Source: Streptomyces sp. Y2F8-2 (lineage in GTDB: Bacteria; Actinomycetota; Actinomycetes; Streptomycetales; Streptomycetaceae). From it: a stretch of DNA of 64,000 nt. How positions within the stretch are numbered: position 1 is the stretch's first letter; the number at the start of each line of letters is the position of its first letter. This document shows positions 54,427 through 63,911 of the stretch, one piece after another. The stretch spans positions 558,001-622,000 of the forward strand of contig NZ_BNGS01000005.1 of NCBI RefSeq assembly GCF_014905555.1, written 5' to 3'. Position numbers and translations under genes: made by a program. Under the pieces are notes generated by a model. It saw only the letters and a list, made by a program, of their open reading frames with translations, had not been told where the DNA came from and did not search any database.

Positions 54427-55419
54427 ATGCTGTGGAAGGTCATCGGCCGGGCAGGTGTCGCCCTGGCGGCCGGCGCAACCGTACTCGCCACCGCCCTCCC
54501 CGCGAACGCCGCGAGCTACGCCGCGTTCGCCTTCTCGCAGAACGGCAGCCAGCCCACCATCTACGACTTCATCAACTCGGCCACCACCTCCCTCGACATG
54601 ACCATGTACGAGCTGGAGGACACCACGGCGGTCAACGACCTCATAGCCCTGGAGAACAAGGGCGTCACCGTGCGGGTCATCCTGGACCGCCAGCACCAGT
54701 CCGCCAACAGCTCGGCGTACAACTCCCTGAAGAGCGCCGGTGTGGGAGTGGTGTGGTCGCCGTCCACCTTCGTCTACACGCACCAGAAGACCATCACGGT
54801 GGACGACGTCAAGTCGCTGGTCCTGACCGGCAACCTCACCTCCCAGTACTACACGACCAGCCGTGACTACGGCGTGTTCGACGACGACAGCCGCGACGTC
54901 GCCTCGATCGAGAAGGTCTTCAACGCCGACTACGCCGACACCTCGATCACCCCGACCGACGGTGACCACCTGCTCTGGTCCCCCACCGACTCCCGCAACC
55001 GCCTGCTGTCCGTCATCAACGGCGCCACCGCGAAGCTCGACGTCGAAGAGCTGGAGTTCAGCGACAGCACGGTGGTCAACGCCATCGTGGCGCGGGCGAA
55101 GGCGGGTGTGGCCGTGCGGGTGGTCCTGGAGAACCCGTCCAGTTACTCCAGCCAGGTGTCCGCGATCAAGGCGGCGGGCGGGACGGTCGTCGGCTACTCC
55201 GACCCCAACGGCTTCTACATCCACGCCAAGGCGATGGTCGCCGACTACGGTCTGTCCACCCAGAAGGTGGAGGCGGGTTCCATGAACATCAGCAGCAACT
55301 CGCTGAACAACAACCGCGAGCTCGGCCTCATCCTCACGGGTACCGGGGTGGCCGAGCCCGTGGCCACCACCATCGAGACCACCTTCAACAGCGACTACGC
55401 GGGCGGCACTCCCGCATGA
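54427..55419 (+). CDS. Secreted phospholipase D-like protein
   Basis: 330 residues from an ATG at 54427 with GGAG upstream. A signal peptide (VALAAGATVLATALPANA, cleavage near ANAAS) is followed by two PLD repeats. Both HKD-type sites are present: THQKTITVDD near residue 118 and IHAKAMVADY near 263, each with His-x-Lys-x4-Asp. A phospholipase D or related phosphodiesterase/nuclease acting outside the cell is expected. It is not coupled to the neighbouring decayed defence genes, and its export makes it unlike DrmC of DISARM. Confidence 0.85.
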   Translation: MLWKVIGRAGVALAAGATVLATALPANAASYAAFAFSQNGSQPTIYDFINSATTSLDMTMYELEDTTAVNDLIALENKGVTVRVILDRQHQSANSSAYNSLKSAGVGVVWSPSTFVYTHQKTITVDDVKSLVLTGNLTSQYYTTSRDYGVFDDDSRDVASIEKVFNADYADTSITPTDGDHLLWSPTDSRNRLLSVINGATAKLDVEELEFSDSTVVNAIVARAKAGVAVRVVLENPSSYSSQVSAIKAAGGTVVGYSDPNGFYIHAKAMVADYGLSTQKVEAGSMNISSNSLNNNRELGLILTGTGVAEPVATTIETTFNSDYAGGTPA

Positions 55420-55560
55420 CCCGGAGCCGGTGATCCTGTCCCGATGCCTGCGGCACCTCTGCACCGCGGGCATCGGGAGCGGACCCGCCCTTCAGCGCCG
55501 GCCCCGCCACCGGTGTGCGGCAGACGCCGCCGGCCCCAACCGCCTCGCAGACCCGCCCAG

Positions 55561-55960
55561 TCCAGCATCACCACGGGCAACAAGACCCGTGACAACCACC
55601 TGCGTTCCGCGGACTTCCTCGACGTCGAGCGCTATCCGTACATCAACTTCGTCAGCACGCGGTTCGGCTACCGCGGCGGCTCGAAGTGGACGCTGCACGG
55701 CACGCTCACCATGCACGGCATCAGCCGCTCCGTGAGCCTGGACACGACCTACCTCGGCACGGTGAACGGCGGTTACGACCAAGAACTGCGCTGCGCGGCC
55801 CTGGCGAAGGCCGAACTGCGCCGCGAGGACTTCACCCTCAACTGGCGCTCGATGCCGGCCCGGGGCATCGCGGTCGTGGGACCGACCGTACAACTGGAGC
55901 TGGATGTCCAGGCGATGTACCGCACCCCCGAACCCCCACGCCCCCGGAGTAGGCGACACG
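55561..55960 (+). pseudogene. YceI-family remnant
   Basis: A continuous stretch matches the C-terminal two-thirds of YceI lipocalin-like proteins: SSITTGNKTRDNHLRSADFL, DVERYPYINFVST, LHGTLTMHGISRSVSLDTTY, then LRREDFTLNWRS. The N-terminal strand pair and any start codon with a ribosome site are missing upstream, where the frame is Pro/Arg-rich. An isoprenoid-binding role is known for the family; this copy is probably non-functional. Confidence 0.65.
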
Positions 55961-56012
55961 CCGGTCTTCCGGGCTTCCGCAGGCCCGGGGCGCCCGGCCG
56001 GGACGCTCCCGG

Positions 56013-56516
56013 CTAACCGGACACGGGTGCCTCCCAGCGGTAGCCTTCGGCCGCCTCCTCGTAGGGGCGCAGCAGCGGCTCCAACTCCGCGCGCACCAGG
56101 TCGGCGTCGGCCGGCGGCAGCGTCAGCCAGGCGCGCCGCATGCGAACGCTCCAGGTGGCAGGGTCGGGGAACACCGACAGGCGGGGAACCATGTCGCGCA
56201 GGACCAGCCCCTCACGGAAGGAGGCCAGGCCGGAGAACTTCAGACGGCAGCCCTCCGGGAAGGTCCGCTCACCGAAGACGACCGGCTCGTCCAGGGCCCG
56301 CACCGGGCCCGCGAGCGTGGCCCGGCCGATGATCCGCCCCAGGTCCCGCGTCGGATTCCGGAAGCAGCCGCGCGTGGTGTAGAGGAAGATCTCGTCGCCT
56401 TCCGCCAGCGTCCGGGCCGCCTCCGACCGGCCCGCCGGGAACGCCATCCGCTGCTCGGTCACCACCCAGCTCAGGGCGGCCCGGTCTCCGATGATCAGCA
56501 GGTGCGAGGACGGCAT
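56013..56516 (-). CDS. EVE/PUA-like domain protein
   Basis: 167 residues from an ATG at 56516. The pattern LSWVVTEQRMAFPAG, EGDEIFLYTTRGCFRNP and RDLGRIIGRATLAGPV, with a GERTFPEGCRLKF strand and an aromatic-poor core, matches the EVE/PUA superfamily that reads modified bases in DNA or RNA. It neighbours a second EVE-like gene and the McrBC operon. A damaged paralog of its C-terminus lies at 54040. A modified-DNA reader in restriction is a reasonable inference. Confidence 0.6.
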   Translation of the reverse strand: MPSSHLLIIGDRAALSWVVTEQRMAFPAGRSEAARTLAEGDEIFLYTTRGCFRNPTRDLGRIIGRATLAGPVRALDEPVVFGERTFPEGCRLKFSGLASFREGLVLRDMVPRLSVFPDPATWSVRMRRAWLTLPPADADLVRAELEPLLRPYEEAAEGYRWEAPVSG

Positions 56517-56614
56517 ACCGATCACGATAGCCGGGCGGCGGGTACCGGCTGCTCGACGGGCGCAGGGTTCTCGCGCCGTAGCGCCCCGTCCCGCCTCGTG
56601 TCCGTCCCGTCGTC

Positions 56615-57013
56615 CTACAATCCCGCCCTCGCCAGCAGCACCGGCAGCGCCTCGGGTTTCACCTTCTGCACCGACCTCACCTGGCCGAGCCCCAGTTCGT
56701 CCCGGCCGACCGGGCTGCCGCACAAGGCGTCCGTCGCCTCCGGCAGCAGGGTCACCTCGACCCGGTACGAGAACTCCGGGTCCTCGGGATCCTCGTACGG
56801 CTCCTTGTCGATCTCGGCCAGCGCCGCTACGGCCGACTCCGGCTGGCTGAAAAAGAACCACAGGCGGTCCCCCGGGTTCATACGGTTGCGCCGGCTGAGC
56901 CAGAGATCGAGTTCGGGTTCTTCGTGGGCGAGGCGGCGGATGGTCTCCTTGGTGGAGGGTTCCCCGTCCAGCGTGTCCTTGTTCGGGTTGAGGATGTAGA
57001 TCCAGTCCGCCAT
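56615..57013 (-). CDS. EVE-like domain protein
   Basis: 132 residues starting MADWIYILNPNKDTLDG. Features match EVE domains: an N-terminal strand, NPGDRLWFFFSQPESAVAAL with the aromatic cluster that forms a base-binding pocket, then FSYRVEVTLLPEATDALCGS. It is divergent from mcrB (150 bases), so both may respond to one promoter region. It may act as an extra reader for the restriction complex or as a free modified-base sensor. Confidence 0.65.
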   Translation of the reverse strand: MADWIYILNPNKDTLDGEPSTKETIRRLAHEEPELDLWLSRRNRMNPGDRLWFFFSQPESAVAALAEIDKEPYEDPEDPEFSYRVEVTLLPEATDALCGSPVGRDELGLGQVRSVQKVKPEALPVLLARAGL

Positions 57014-57162
57014 GGCTTCCCCCGATCACCTGCGTCGCCGCGCTCCGCGAGTACGGAGCTGGAGCTGCACCTTCCGGTCCATGGTGTCAGCCGACAGAGC
57101 CGTCCGCAGACGAACCACCAACAACAGGCAGCGGGCTCAAGGTCGTCCGGCATCATGGCGGC

Positions 57163-59268
57163 ATGACAGGTGGGGTGGATGTGAGCACCGCAGCGGGCCA
57201 GTTCGATCGGACGGCCGTCGCGGAAACGGAGTCAGCCGCCGGGGAGGAGCGCAAGCGGGTGCTCGCCCTCTTCCCGTTGGAGGGGTGGAAGACGCTGCCG
57301 CTCGAGCGCTATGCCCTCGGCCAGCCCGCGCCCGCCGGGTCGGAACCGACGTACTGCCGGCTGCTCGAGTTCCTCACTCCGAACCTGGGCAGCATCAAGG
57401 GCGGCAGCGCCGCGAAGCACATCATGTACCGCCACAACTCGGGCGAGTGGCGCCTGGCGGCCCCGCTGCGCAAGGCGGATCCGCGAGACGCGTGGGAGGA
57501 GCTTCGGGGTCAGTTCGTCGCAGCGTTCGACGCGGTCGCCGCCGGGGACTTCGAGGCCGTGGACGAACTGTCCGCGCTGAGGTTCGGTCCGGCCCTGGTG
57601 ACCAAGTCACTGGCCGTCTACTTCCCCGAACACTTCCTGCCGGTCTACTCCGCCGAACACCTTCGGCAGTTCCTCATCCGGCTCGGCGGGACGACGGATG
57701 CCGACTCGCCCGCCTGGCGCAGCAACCGCAGGCTCCTCGAACTCGTCCGGTCGAGGCCGGAGTTCGAGGGCTGGAGCGGGCTCGAGGTGATGACCTTCCT
57801 CTACCGGGAATTCGACCCGCGTCCCCAGCAACGCACGATCTGGAAGATCGCTCCCGGCGAGCGCGGGCGGCTCTGGGGCGAGTGCCGCGACGGTGGCTTC
57901 ATCTGCGTGGGCTGGGACGAACTGGGTGACCTGGGCCAGTACCAGAGCGACACAGAACTCAAGGAGGCCCTTGACAGGGGCTATCCCGGCGGTAGCGGCG
58001 GCAGTCTGACCACCGCCCGCAGGCTCCTCGCCTTCCGGGACCTGGAGCCCGGCGACCGGATCGTGGCCAACCGCGGGATCGACGAGGTCCTGGCCACCGG
58101 CACCGTCGCCGGAAGCTACCAGTTCGTTCCGGACCGGCCGGAGTACCAGCACATCGTCCCGGTGACGTGGGACCTTTCCCACGCACAGAAACTGTCAAAG
58201 CCCCAGCGCGGCTGGCGGTCCACCTTCGCCAGGGTCGACCCGACCACGTTCGCCAAGTTCACCGCGCAGCGGTCCGACTCCGCTCCGGGCGCCGGTGTGG
58301 AGTCGGAAAGTAGGCCCGTCGCCCTGCCCGAAGACATTCAGGCAGTCCTGGACGCCGTCGAACGCAAGGGACAGGTCATCCTGCACGGACCGCCCGGCAC
58401 CGGCAAGACACGGCTCGCCCTGGGCGCCGCCCTCGCCCTGGCCGGCCGCGTCGACGTGCTCGACGGTTCGGAACCGGAGCGACGTATGGAGGCGCAGGCC
58501 GAGGTGCTGAGCAGTGACCAGGTCCGGCTGGTCACGTTCCACCCGTCTTACGGATACGAGGACTTCGTCGAAGGATTCAAGCCCGACCTCGACGCCAAGG
58601 GGCCCGGGCTCACCCTCGCCCTCGCGGACGGCCTGTTCCACACGCTCTGCAGTCGCGCCGCCGGCCATCCCGACCAGACCTTCCTCCTGATCATTGACGA
58701 GATCAACCGAGGCGACCTGCCGAGAATCTTCGGTGAGCTGATCACACTCCTCGAACTCGACAAACGGAACCTGCCTGTGGACCTGCCGGTCAGCAAGCGC
58801 AGCTTCTCCGTGCCGCCGAACGTCCGGATCATCGGCACGATGAACACGGCCGACCGGAGCATCAGCCACCTGGACGCCGCGGTGCGCCGCCGCTTCGCCT
58901 TCCTGCCCGTGGGTCCCGACCCGGACGCCGTGTCGGGAACGGTCGGCCCCCTCGACCTGGCGGCCTTCTTGGAGTCCCTCAACAGCCGTATCGCCCACCA
59001 CCTCGACACGGATCACCAGATCGGGCACGCCTACCTGATGCGCGACGGAGAGCCGATCGCCACCGAGGAGGACCTGGCCGCCGCCTTCCACCACGAGGTG
59101 GTGCCTCTCCTGGAGGACTACTGCCTCGGCCGCGCCGACCTGCTGCACCGCATCCTCGGCGGCCTGGTCGACCCGCACACCGGGCGGCCCGTGCTCATGT
59201 CCCCTCAGGATCTCCCGGACGCGCTGGCCACCGAATTCACCAGTGACGCGATGGGCCCTGATGCCTGA
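57163..59268 (+). CDS. mcrB: McrB-like GTPase/AAA subunit with EVE-like reader
   Basis: 701 residues from an ATG at 57163. Residues about 30-225 form a globular N-domain (GSIKGGSAAKHIMYRHNSGEW, then YFPEHFLPVYS). An EVE/PUA-like part at about 225-345 (RTIWKIAPGERGRLWGECRDGG, then EPGDRIVANRGIDEVLATG) follows. The AAA motor has Walker A GPPGTGKTRLALG (409-417), IDEINRGDLPRIFGELITLLE (from 508) and GTMNTADRSISHLDAAVRRRF (near 559), diagnostic of McrB. McrB hydrolyses GTP to power cutting of modified DNA with McrC. The stop overlaps the mcrC ATG by eight bases. Confidence 0.9.
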   Translation: MTGGVDVSTAAGQFDRTAVAETESAAGEERKRVLALFPLEGWKTLPLERYALGQPAPAGSEPTYCRLLEFLTPNLGSIKGGSAAKHIMYRHNSGEWRLAAPLRKADPRDAWEELRGQFVAAFDAVAAGDFEAVDELSALRFGPALVTKSLAVYFPEHFLPVYSAEHLRQFLIRLGGTTDADSPAWRSNRRLLELVRSRPEFEGWSGLEVMTFLYREFDPRPQQRTIWKIAPGERGRLWGECRDGGFICVGWDELGDLGQYQSDTELKEALDRGYPGGSGGSLTTARRLLAFRDLEPGDRIVANRGIDEVLATGTVAGSYQFVPDRPEYQHIVPVTWDLSHAQKLSKPQRGWRSTFARVDPTTFAKFTAQRSDSAPGAGVESESRPVALPEDIQAVLDAVERKGQVILHGPPGTGKTRLALGAALALAGRVDVLDGSEPERRMEAQAEVLSSDQVRLVTFHPSYGYEDFVEGFKPDLDAKGPGLTLALADGLFHTLCSRAAGHPDQTFLLIIDEINRGDLPRIFGELITLLELDKRNLPVDLPVSKRSFSVPPNVRIIGTMNTADRSISHLDAAVRRRFAFLPVGPDPDAVSGTVGPLDLAAFLESLNSRIAHHLDTDHQIGHAYLMRDGEPIATEEDLAAAFHHEVVPLLEDYCLGRADLLHRILGGLVDPHTGRPVLMSPQDLPDALATEFTSDAMGPDA

Positions 59269-60535
59269 CCGCCGCCCCGAGGTCCGGCTCGGCGAGTACG
59301 AGTCCGCCGAGCTGGGCCCTGACCAGCTCACCGCCCGGGATCTCGACCGGCTGAACGCCCTGCAGGCACGCGGCTGCCTGACTCTGATCACGGCCCGCGC
59401 AGGGTGGAGGCTCAAGGCCGAGGCCACCGTAGGCGTACTGGCCCTGGACCGGGTCCGGCTGCTCATAGAACCGAAGTTCGCCATTCCGGGCGAACAGCTC
59501 ATGACCTGGCTCGCCTACGCGCTCCACACCCCTGTCCCGACGGCGGCCAGGCGCTGGTCCACCGCCCCTGACGGCTACGCCGACCTCGTGGCCGCCGCGC
59601 TGCTGGAGGAGTGCGAGAAGCTCCTGCGGGAGGGGTTGCGCCGGGACTACGTCCGCCATCAGAGCCTCGAGCCGGTGCTGCGCGGGCGCCTGGACGTCGC
59701 CGCGCAGGCCACCCGCCGCTTCGGGCAACTGGACCAGCTGCATGTCCGTACTTTCGACAGGGAGGCGGACATCTGGGACAACCGCGTCCTCGGAACGGCC
59801 CTGAAAGCCGCTCTCGGCCTGACGACCGACTCCCGGCTGGCCCGCAGCCTGCACGGCGTCGCCGACGCGTTCCCGGATTCCGGCACGCCCGCCACCGCAT
59901 TGCGCGCCCTCGAGCGCACCCAGTACACACGCCTCAACGCCCGCTACCGTCCCGCTCACACGTGGGCCCGCCTGCTGTTGCGCGGCGGAGGTGTGAGCGA
60001 CCTGCTGACCGACCACGGCACCACGGCGGGCGGCCTCCTGCTGGCCATGCCCGCGCTCTGGGAAGCCGTCGTCCGGCGGCTCGCCACCGATGCGGCCACC
60101 CCGCACGGAGGCCGTCCCGTCCCCAGCAACGGAGGGACCGGCATCACCGTCCGAGGCGACCTCGGCAGTACCTCGACGTTCCGCCCCGACCTTCTGCTCA
60201 ACCTGCCCCACCCCGGTATGGACCATCACACCCTGCTGCCCATAGACGCCAAGTACAAGCGCTACGACCGCCATGGCGTGAGCGCGGGCGACATCCACCA
60301 GCTCCTGACCTACAGCGCCGGGTACACACCCGCCGAAGCCCCGAGCGCGGTCATCGTCCATCCTCAGCCGGGCGGATACGCCCGACGCACGCTGCGGATC
60401 GGCAGCCCTCAGCGCGGTCTTGGCGTCATCCACGTACTCGGCATCGACACACACGCCCCACCGGAGCGGGCGAGCGCGTGGATGCGGACGGCATACAACG
60501 CCGCCCAACAGCCCCCTTGTCGTCCCGCCCGATAG
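59261..60535 (+). CDS. mcrC: McrC-like nuclease subunit
   Basis: 424 residues from an ATG at 59261 that overlaps the mcrB stop; a GTG at 59243 would add six residues. The N-terminal beta part (RLGEYESAELG...LTLITARAGWRLKAEATVGVL...IEPKF) is typical of McrC. The nuclease is PD-(D/E)xK: FRPDLLLN about residue 310 and LLPIDAKYKRYD. McrC activates McrB GTPase and cuts DNA. With the EVE-bearing McrB it forms a complete type IV restriction system against modified (for example methylated) phage DNA. Confidence 0.9.
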   Translation: MPDRRPEVRLGEYESAELGPDQLTARDLDRLNALQARGCLTLITARAGWRLKAEATVGVLALDRVRLLIEPKFAIPGEQLMTWLAYALHTPVPTAARRWSTAPDGYADLVAAALLEECEKLLREGLRRDYVRHQSLEPVLRGRLDVAAQATRRFGQLDQLHVRTFDREADIWDNRVLGTALKAALGLTTDSRLARSLHGVADAFPDSGTPATALRALERTQYTRLNARYRPAHTWARLLLRGGGVSDLLTDHGTTAGGLLLAMPALWEAVVRRLATDAATPHGGRPVPSNGGTGITVRGDLGSTSTFRPDLLLNLPHPGMDHHTLLPIDAKYKRYDRHGVSAGDIHQLLTYSAGYTPAEAPSAVIVHPQPGGYARRTLRIGSPQRGLGVIHVLGIDTHAPPERASAWMRTAYNAAQQPPCRPAR

Positions 60536-60775
60536 TTTGGCATTAAAGTGTCTCCGCCGATGAGGGGGGAGCTTCGTCGAACCGCTGTGCCGTGCCACCC
60601 GGGCGGAAGGCGGACCGGCGCCAATGCACGGACCTCCCGGAGTCGGTCGAGCGCTGGGCCAATCGGTGGCCACGAATGGGCGCAGAGCATCAGGGGGGTA
60701 CATGACTCATCTGTCCGGTCTCCGCGAACGGACTACTTCTCGCAGGCGGCCGTTCATGGTGACGGGAGGCGAACC

Positions 60776-63013
60776 ATGCCGGTGAACCCGCCCGAAACCC
60801 CCCGTCCGTCCCAACCTTCCGAGCTCCCCGAACAGATAGGTCCCTACCGGCTGATCCGGCGTCTCGGATCCGGCGGCATGGGCACGGTCTACTACGCAAC
60901 CGACCCCGCAGGAGGGGAGCCGCTCGCCGTCAAGGTGCTGCACCAGAGCTTCGCTGCCGACCCCGCCCACCGGGCCCGCTTCCGGCGCGAGACCACGACG
61001 CTTCGCAAGGTCACAAGCCCGTACCTCGTCCCGCTGATCGCTGCTGACCCCGATGCGCCCCTGCCTTGGCTGGCGACGGCCTACGTGCACGGAGACACCC
61101 TGCACGAGCATGTCCAGAACCACGGGGCGATGGCACCCGGCAATCTGCTGACTTTCGCGGCGGCTGTCGCCCACGCACTGGCCTGCATCCACGATGCCGG
61201 GGTCGCCCACCGCGACCTGAAGCCGACGAACGTGCTCCTGTCCGCCGATGGACCACGCGTCGTGGACTTCGGCATCGCCCACCACTTGGACGCCACCGCG
61301 ATCACCGAGACATCGGTGACGACCGGCACTCCGGGATGGATGGCGCCGGAGCAACTCACCGACGGCCTCACCCTCCCGGCCTGTGACATCTTCGCCTGGG
61401 GGCTGCTCGTCGCCTACGCCTCGGCCGGCTCTCATCCGTTCGGTACGCCTACGGGTATCACGCACCGCATCATCAGCGCGGCGCCCTCTCTCAGGGGTGT
61501 GCCCGACGCACTGCTGCCCCTCGTCCGTGAGGCCCTGGACAAGGAACCCGAGCGTCGGCCGAGCGCGGCGGAGATCGCCGAGCGGACGGCCTCCGCCTAC
61601 GGGCCTTCGGGCACCCTCGTGTTCCCGACCTTGGCGTACACCCGAACCTCCGGCCGAAGTGGGCAACAAGGAGACTCGCCCGCAGCCGACACCGGCGTCA
61701 CGGTTCCGCCGGCGCGTGCCCGCTGGGATGTTCCGCTGCCCGTCGGCCAGCCGGGCGAAGCACAGCCCGGGACAGCCCAGATTCCCTCCGGCTCACCGGC
61801 GGCCGTTGAACCCACGCCGCCGAAGGCTGGCATCCCGCAGGTCTCATCGGCGCCCACGCAGACGGCCCCGCCGCCTCGGCCGACGGCTCCCTCACCGCAG
61901 GCTCCCTCCTCGCCCACATCCCCGGGATCGGACGGCCCTTCCGCAGGGCGGCCACTCAGACCCGCTGAACGCCGACGCCACCCGCGACGCCGCGCCCTGT
62001 ATGCCCTGGCCGCCGCCGTGGTCGTGGGCTCTGCTGCGGGGGGCGTCGCTGCCGCCATGGCTGGAAGCAGTTCCACCCACCGGCACCAGGCTGCGGGCCC
62101 CGTCAAGGAGTCGAAGCCCGCGGCGTCGAACTCGCGTACGCCCAGCGCAACTCCGGCCGTGGACAGCACACCGGACGCACAGGAAACCACCTCACCGGCG
62201 CCACAACCGATGTCCGTGTTCGGCGGCCTCCATGTCACCGTCCCTTCGGATTTCGAGCAGGCAGCTCAGCGCAGCGATGACAACCAGCAGGTGGACGGGG
62301 AGCAGGATTCCACCACCGCCACGGCGGAAGCCGACTTCTCCCTGGTCGATCACCCGGACTCCGGCATACGCATCGTGTACTCCCCGACGCTGACCGTTGA
62401 CCAGATCCGTGATGGCCAGCGCGACGCCGGCGCGATGTGGTCCGTCGAGGACGACAACGGCAATACCACGGACGAGTCGGTGATCGCCGTGCACGACGGT
62501 CCGTTGACCGGCATCGGCGGCAAGAGGGCCATCAGCTGGGTCATGACCACGGACGTTCTTCCCGACTACGACGGCGCCCGGAAGAACACCTACCGCGTGT
62601 GGTGGCTGCCCTACAGCAAGTACCTCCTCTATACCTACGGTAAGCAGGACAAAGCCGCCGACACGGCAGTGGACGAGCTGATCAGGGCAGTCACCTTCGA
62701 GCGCACCAAGATGCCTCGAGACTGCGCGGACGCCGTCGTGGCTCTGGACAAAACAGCCGCGAGCGGCGACACCGCGGACGACCACGGGGCCCTGGGCAAC
62801 TGCCTGGATGCCGCCGTGAACGGTGCAGACCAACTGGACCCGGGAACGGTCAGCACCAAGGGCGAGGCCGCCTGTGTGGCCCTGGCCGAGTCGTACAGGA
62901 TGAATGGACCCGACCTCAGCTACGACGGGGCCAAGGCCTACGAAGAACTGCGGCCGTGGTGCGACCTTCCCGGAGCCGTCAACCATCCCCGGTTGCCCGA
63001 CTGGACGTCTTGA
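60776..63013 (+). CDS. Membrane Ser/Thr protein kinase (Hanks type)
   Basis: 745 residues from an ATG at 60776 with GGGAGG six bases upstream. The kinase domain (about 20-290) has GSGGMGTVY, LAVKVLH, VAHRDLKPTN and DFGIAHH. A Pro-rich juxtamembrane linker of about 100 residues precedes one membrane helix near 405-430 (ALYALAAAVVVGSAAGGVAA). The outer 300 residues form an unassigned globular domain, not PASTA repeats. It follows mcrC by 240 bases but is probably a separate transcript. Signals and targets are unknown. Confidence 0.85.
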   Translation: MPVNPPETPRPSQPSELPEQIGPYRLIRRLGSGGMGTVYYATDPAGGEPLAVKVLHQSFAADPAHRARFRRETTTLRKVTSPYLVPLIAADPDAPLPWLATAYVHGDTLHEHVQNHGAMAPGNLLTFAAAVAHALACIHDAGVAHRDLKPTNVLLSADGPRVVDFGIAHHLDATAITETSVTTGTPGWMAPEQLTDGLTLPACDIFAWGLLVAYASAGSHPFGTPTGITHRIISAAPSLRGVPDALLPLVREALDKEPERRPSAAEIAERTASAYGPSGTLVFPTLAYTRTSGRSGQQGDSPAADTGVTVPPARARWDVPLPVGQPGEAQPGTAQIPSGSPAAVEPTPPKAGIPQVSSAPTQTAPPPRPTAPSPQAPSSPTSPGSDGPSAGRPLRPAERRRHPRRRALYALAAAVVVGSAAGGVAAAMAGSSSTHRHQAAGPVKESKPAASNSRTPSATPAVDSTPDAQETTSPAPQPMSVFGGLHVTVPSDFEQAAQRSDDNQQVDGEQDSTTATAEADFSLVDHPDSGIRIVYSPTLTVDQIRDGQRDAGAMWSVEDDNGNTTDESVIAVHDGPLTGIGGKRAISWVMTTDVLPDYDGARKNTYRVWWLPYSKYLLYTYGKQDKAADTAVDELIRAVTFERTKMPRDCADAVVALDKTAASGDTADDHGALGNCLDAAVNGADQLDPGTVSTKGEAACVALAESYRMNGPDLSYDGAKAYEELRPWCDLPGAVNHPRLPDWTS

Positions 63014-63047
63014 CCGTCGGGTTGTCACCCCAAGCCGCCGCTACGTC

Positions 63048-63728
63048 TCAGCTCGTCCGATTCGGGCCTTCTCCGCCCTTCATCCAGGCAATGACGTCGA
63101 AGACTCTCAGAATGCCGATGTCCTCACCGATGCCCGCCTTGCTACGGAGGTGAATCAACCGGTCGCGGAAGGCGCCACCATCTGCTCGCAGAGCGACTGC
63201 CAATGCGGGCCAGAAGGAGTGGTCCATCTTCGGCCGTTCCAACAGCTGCTTGACGCGGATGTCATAGATCGGAATCAGGTGGGGGCGCTTGCGGGCCAGC
63301 AACTTGCCGGCGATGACCGGCCCGCTGCCGTCCGGTTTGTTCGGGTACTTGTTGCCGTCTGCCAGTCGTTCCCACAGTTCCCACGCCGGTCCCCCAGGGG
63401 CGATCAGTTTGTCGCTGGCGGAATCCTCCAAGCGCGCGTCGCGCGGAATCTGCGTCAGCAGACGCGAGAAGTGCCCGTCGCGATCCGCCAAGAGGGTGAG
63501 GGCGCCATGGGCGTCCAGAGAAACGCTGAGCGTGGTGATGGCCACCACGTCGGTGCTGTCGAATCGGTTGGCGACATGTTTGGCATCCCCACCTCCGCCC
63601 AGCCGCTCGAAGTGCGCGCCTGAATAGAACAGATCACCCCGCGAACGGCGACGGGTGAAGTACTCCACGAGCAGGCTGACGGCCCCCTCGTCGTCCCAGT
63701 AGATCTCCGGTATCTTCAAGCCGATCAC
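63048..63728 (-). CDS. DUF6308 family protein
   Basis: 226 residues from a GTG at 63728; the frame is open to 63788. It shows the family order YSGAHFERLGGGGD, DVVAITTLSVSL, PVIAGKLLARKRPHLIPIYD, LRADGGAFRDRLIHLRSKAG and a terminal LRVFDVIAWM. Biochemical role is unknown; members are common in actinomycete accessory regions. It is convergent with the kinase. Confidence 0.75.
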   Translation of the reverse strand: MIGLKIPEIYWDDEGAVSLLVEYFTRRRSRGDLFYSGAHFERLGGGGDAKHVANRFDSTDVVAITTLSVSLDAHGALTLLADRDGHFSRLLTQIPRDARLEDSASDKLIAPGGPAWELWERLADGNKYPNKPDGSGPVIAGKLLARKRPHLIPIYDIRVKQLLERPKMDHSFWPALAVALRADGGAFRDRLIHLRSKAGIGEDIGILRVFDVIAWMKGGEGPNRTS

Positions 63729-63911
63729 TGTCCCCCCAGCGGTCGCACCGATTTGCCTGCCGCGCGGTACGTTCGTGCGTCTCCTCAACGCCCTGGGGCC
63801 AGTCGGAGGAGCGCCCCGGCCGTCCGCCCGTGCGTGAAGGACCCGACCGGCCCATTGTCGGTGGGTGGCCCTACCGTAGTCGGTGGATCTGTGCGCGGGG
63901 AGGGGCCAGCC

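Noticed and set aside
54427..55419. Phospholipase D-like gene as DrmC of a DISARM system
   Set aside because: It has a clear signal peptide, is separated by decayed genes and lies outside the operator-bounded block, so it is an exported enzyme, not a cytosolic DISARM part.
60776..63013. Kinase as a subunit of the McrBC system
   Set aside because: A 240-bp gap, its own ribosome site and a membrane/extracellular domain favour an independent signalling gene.
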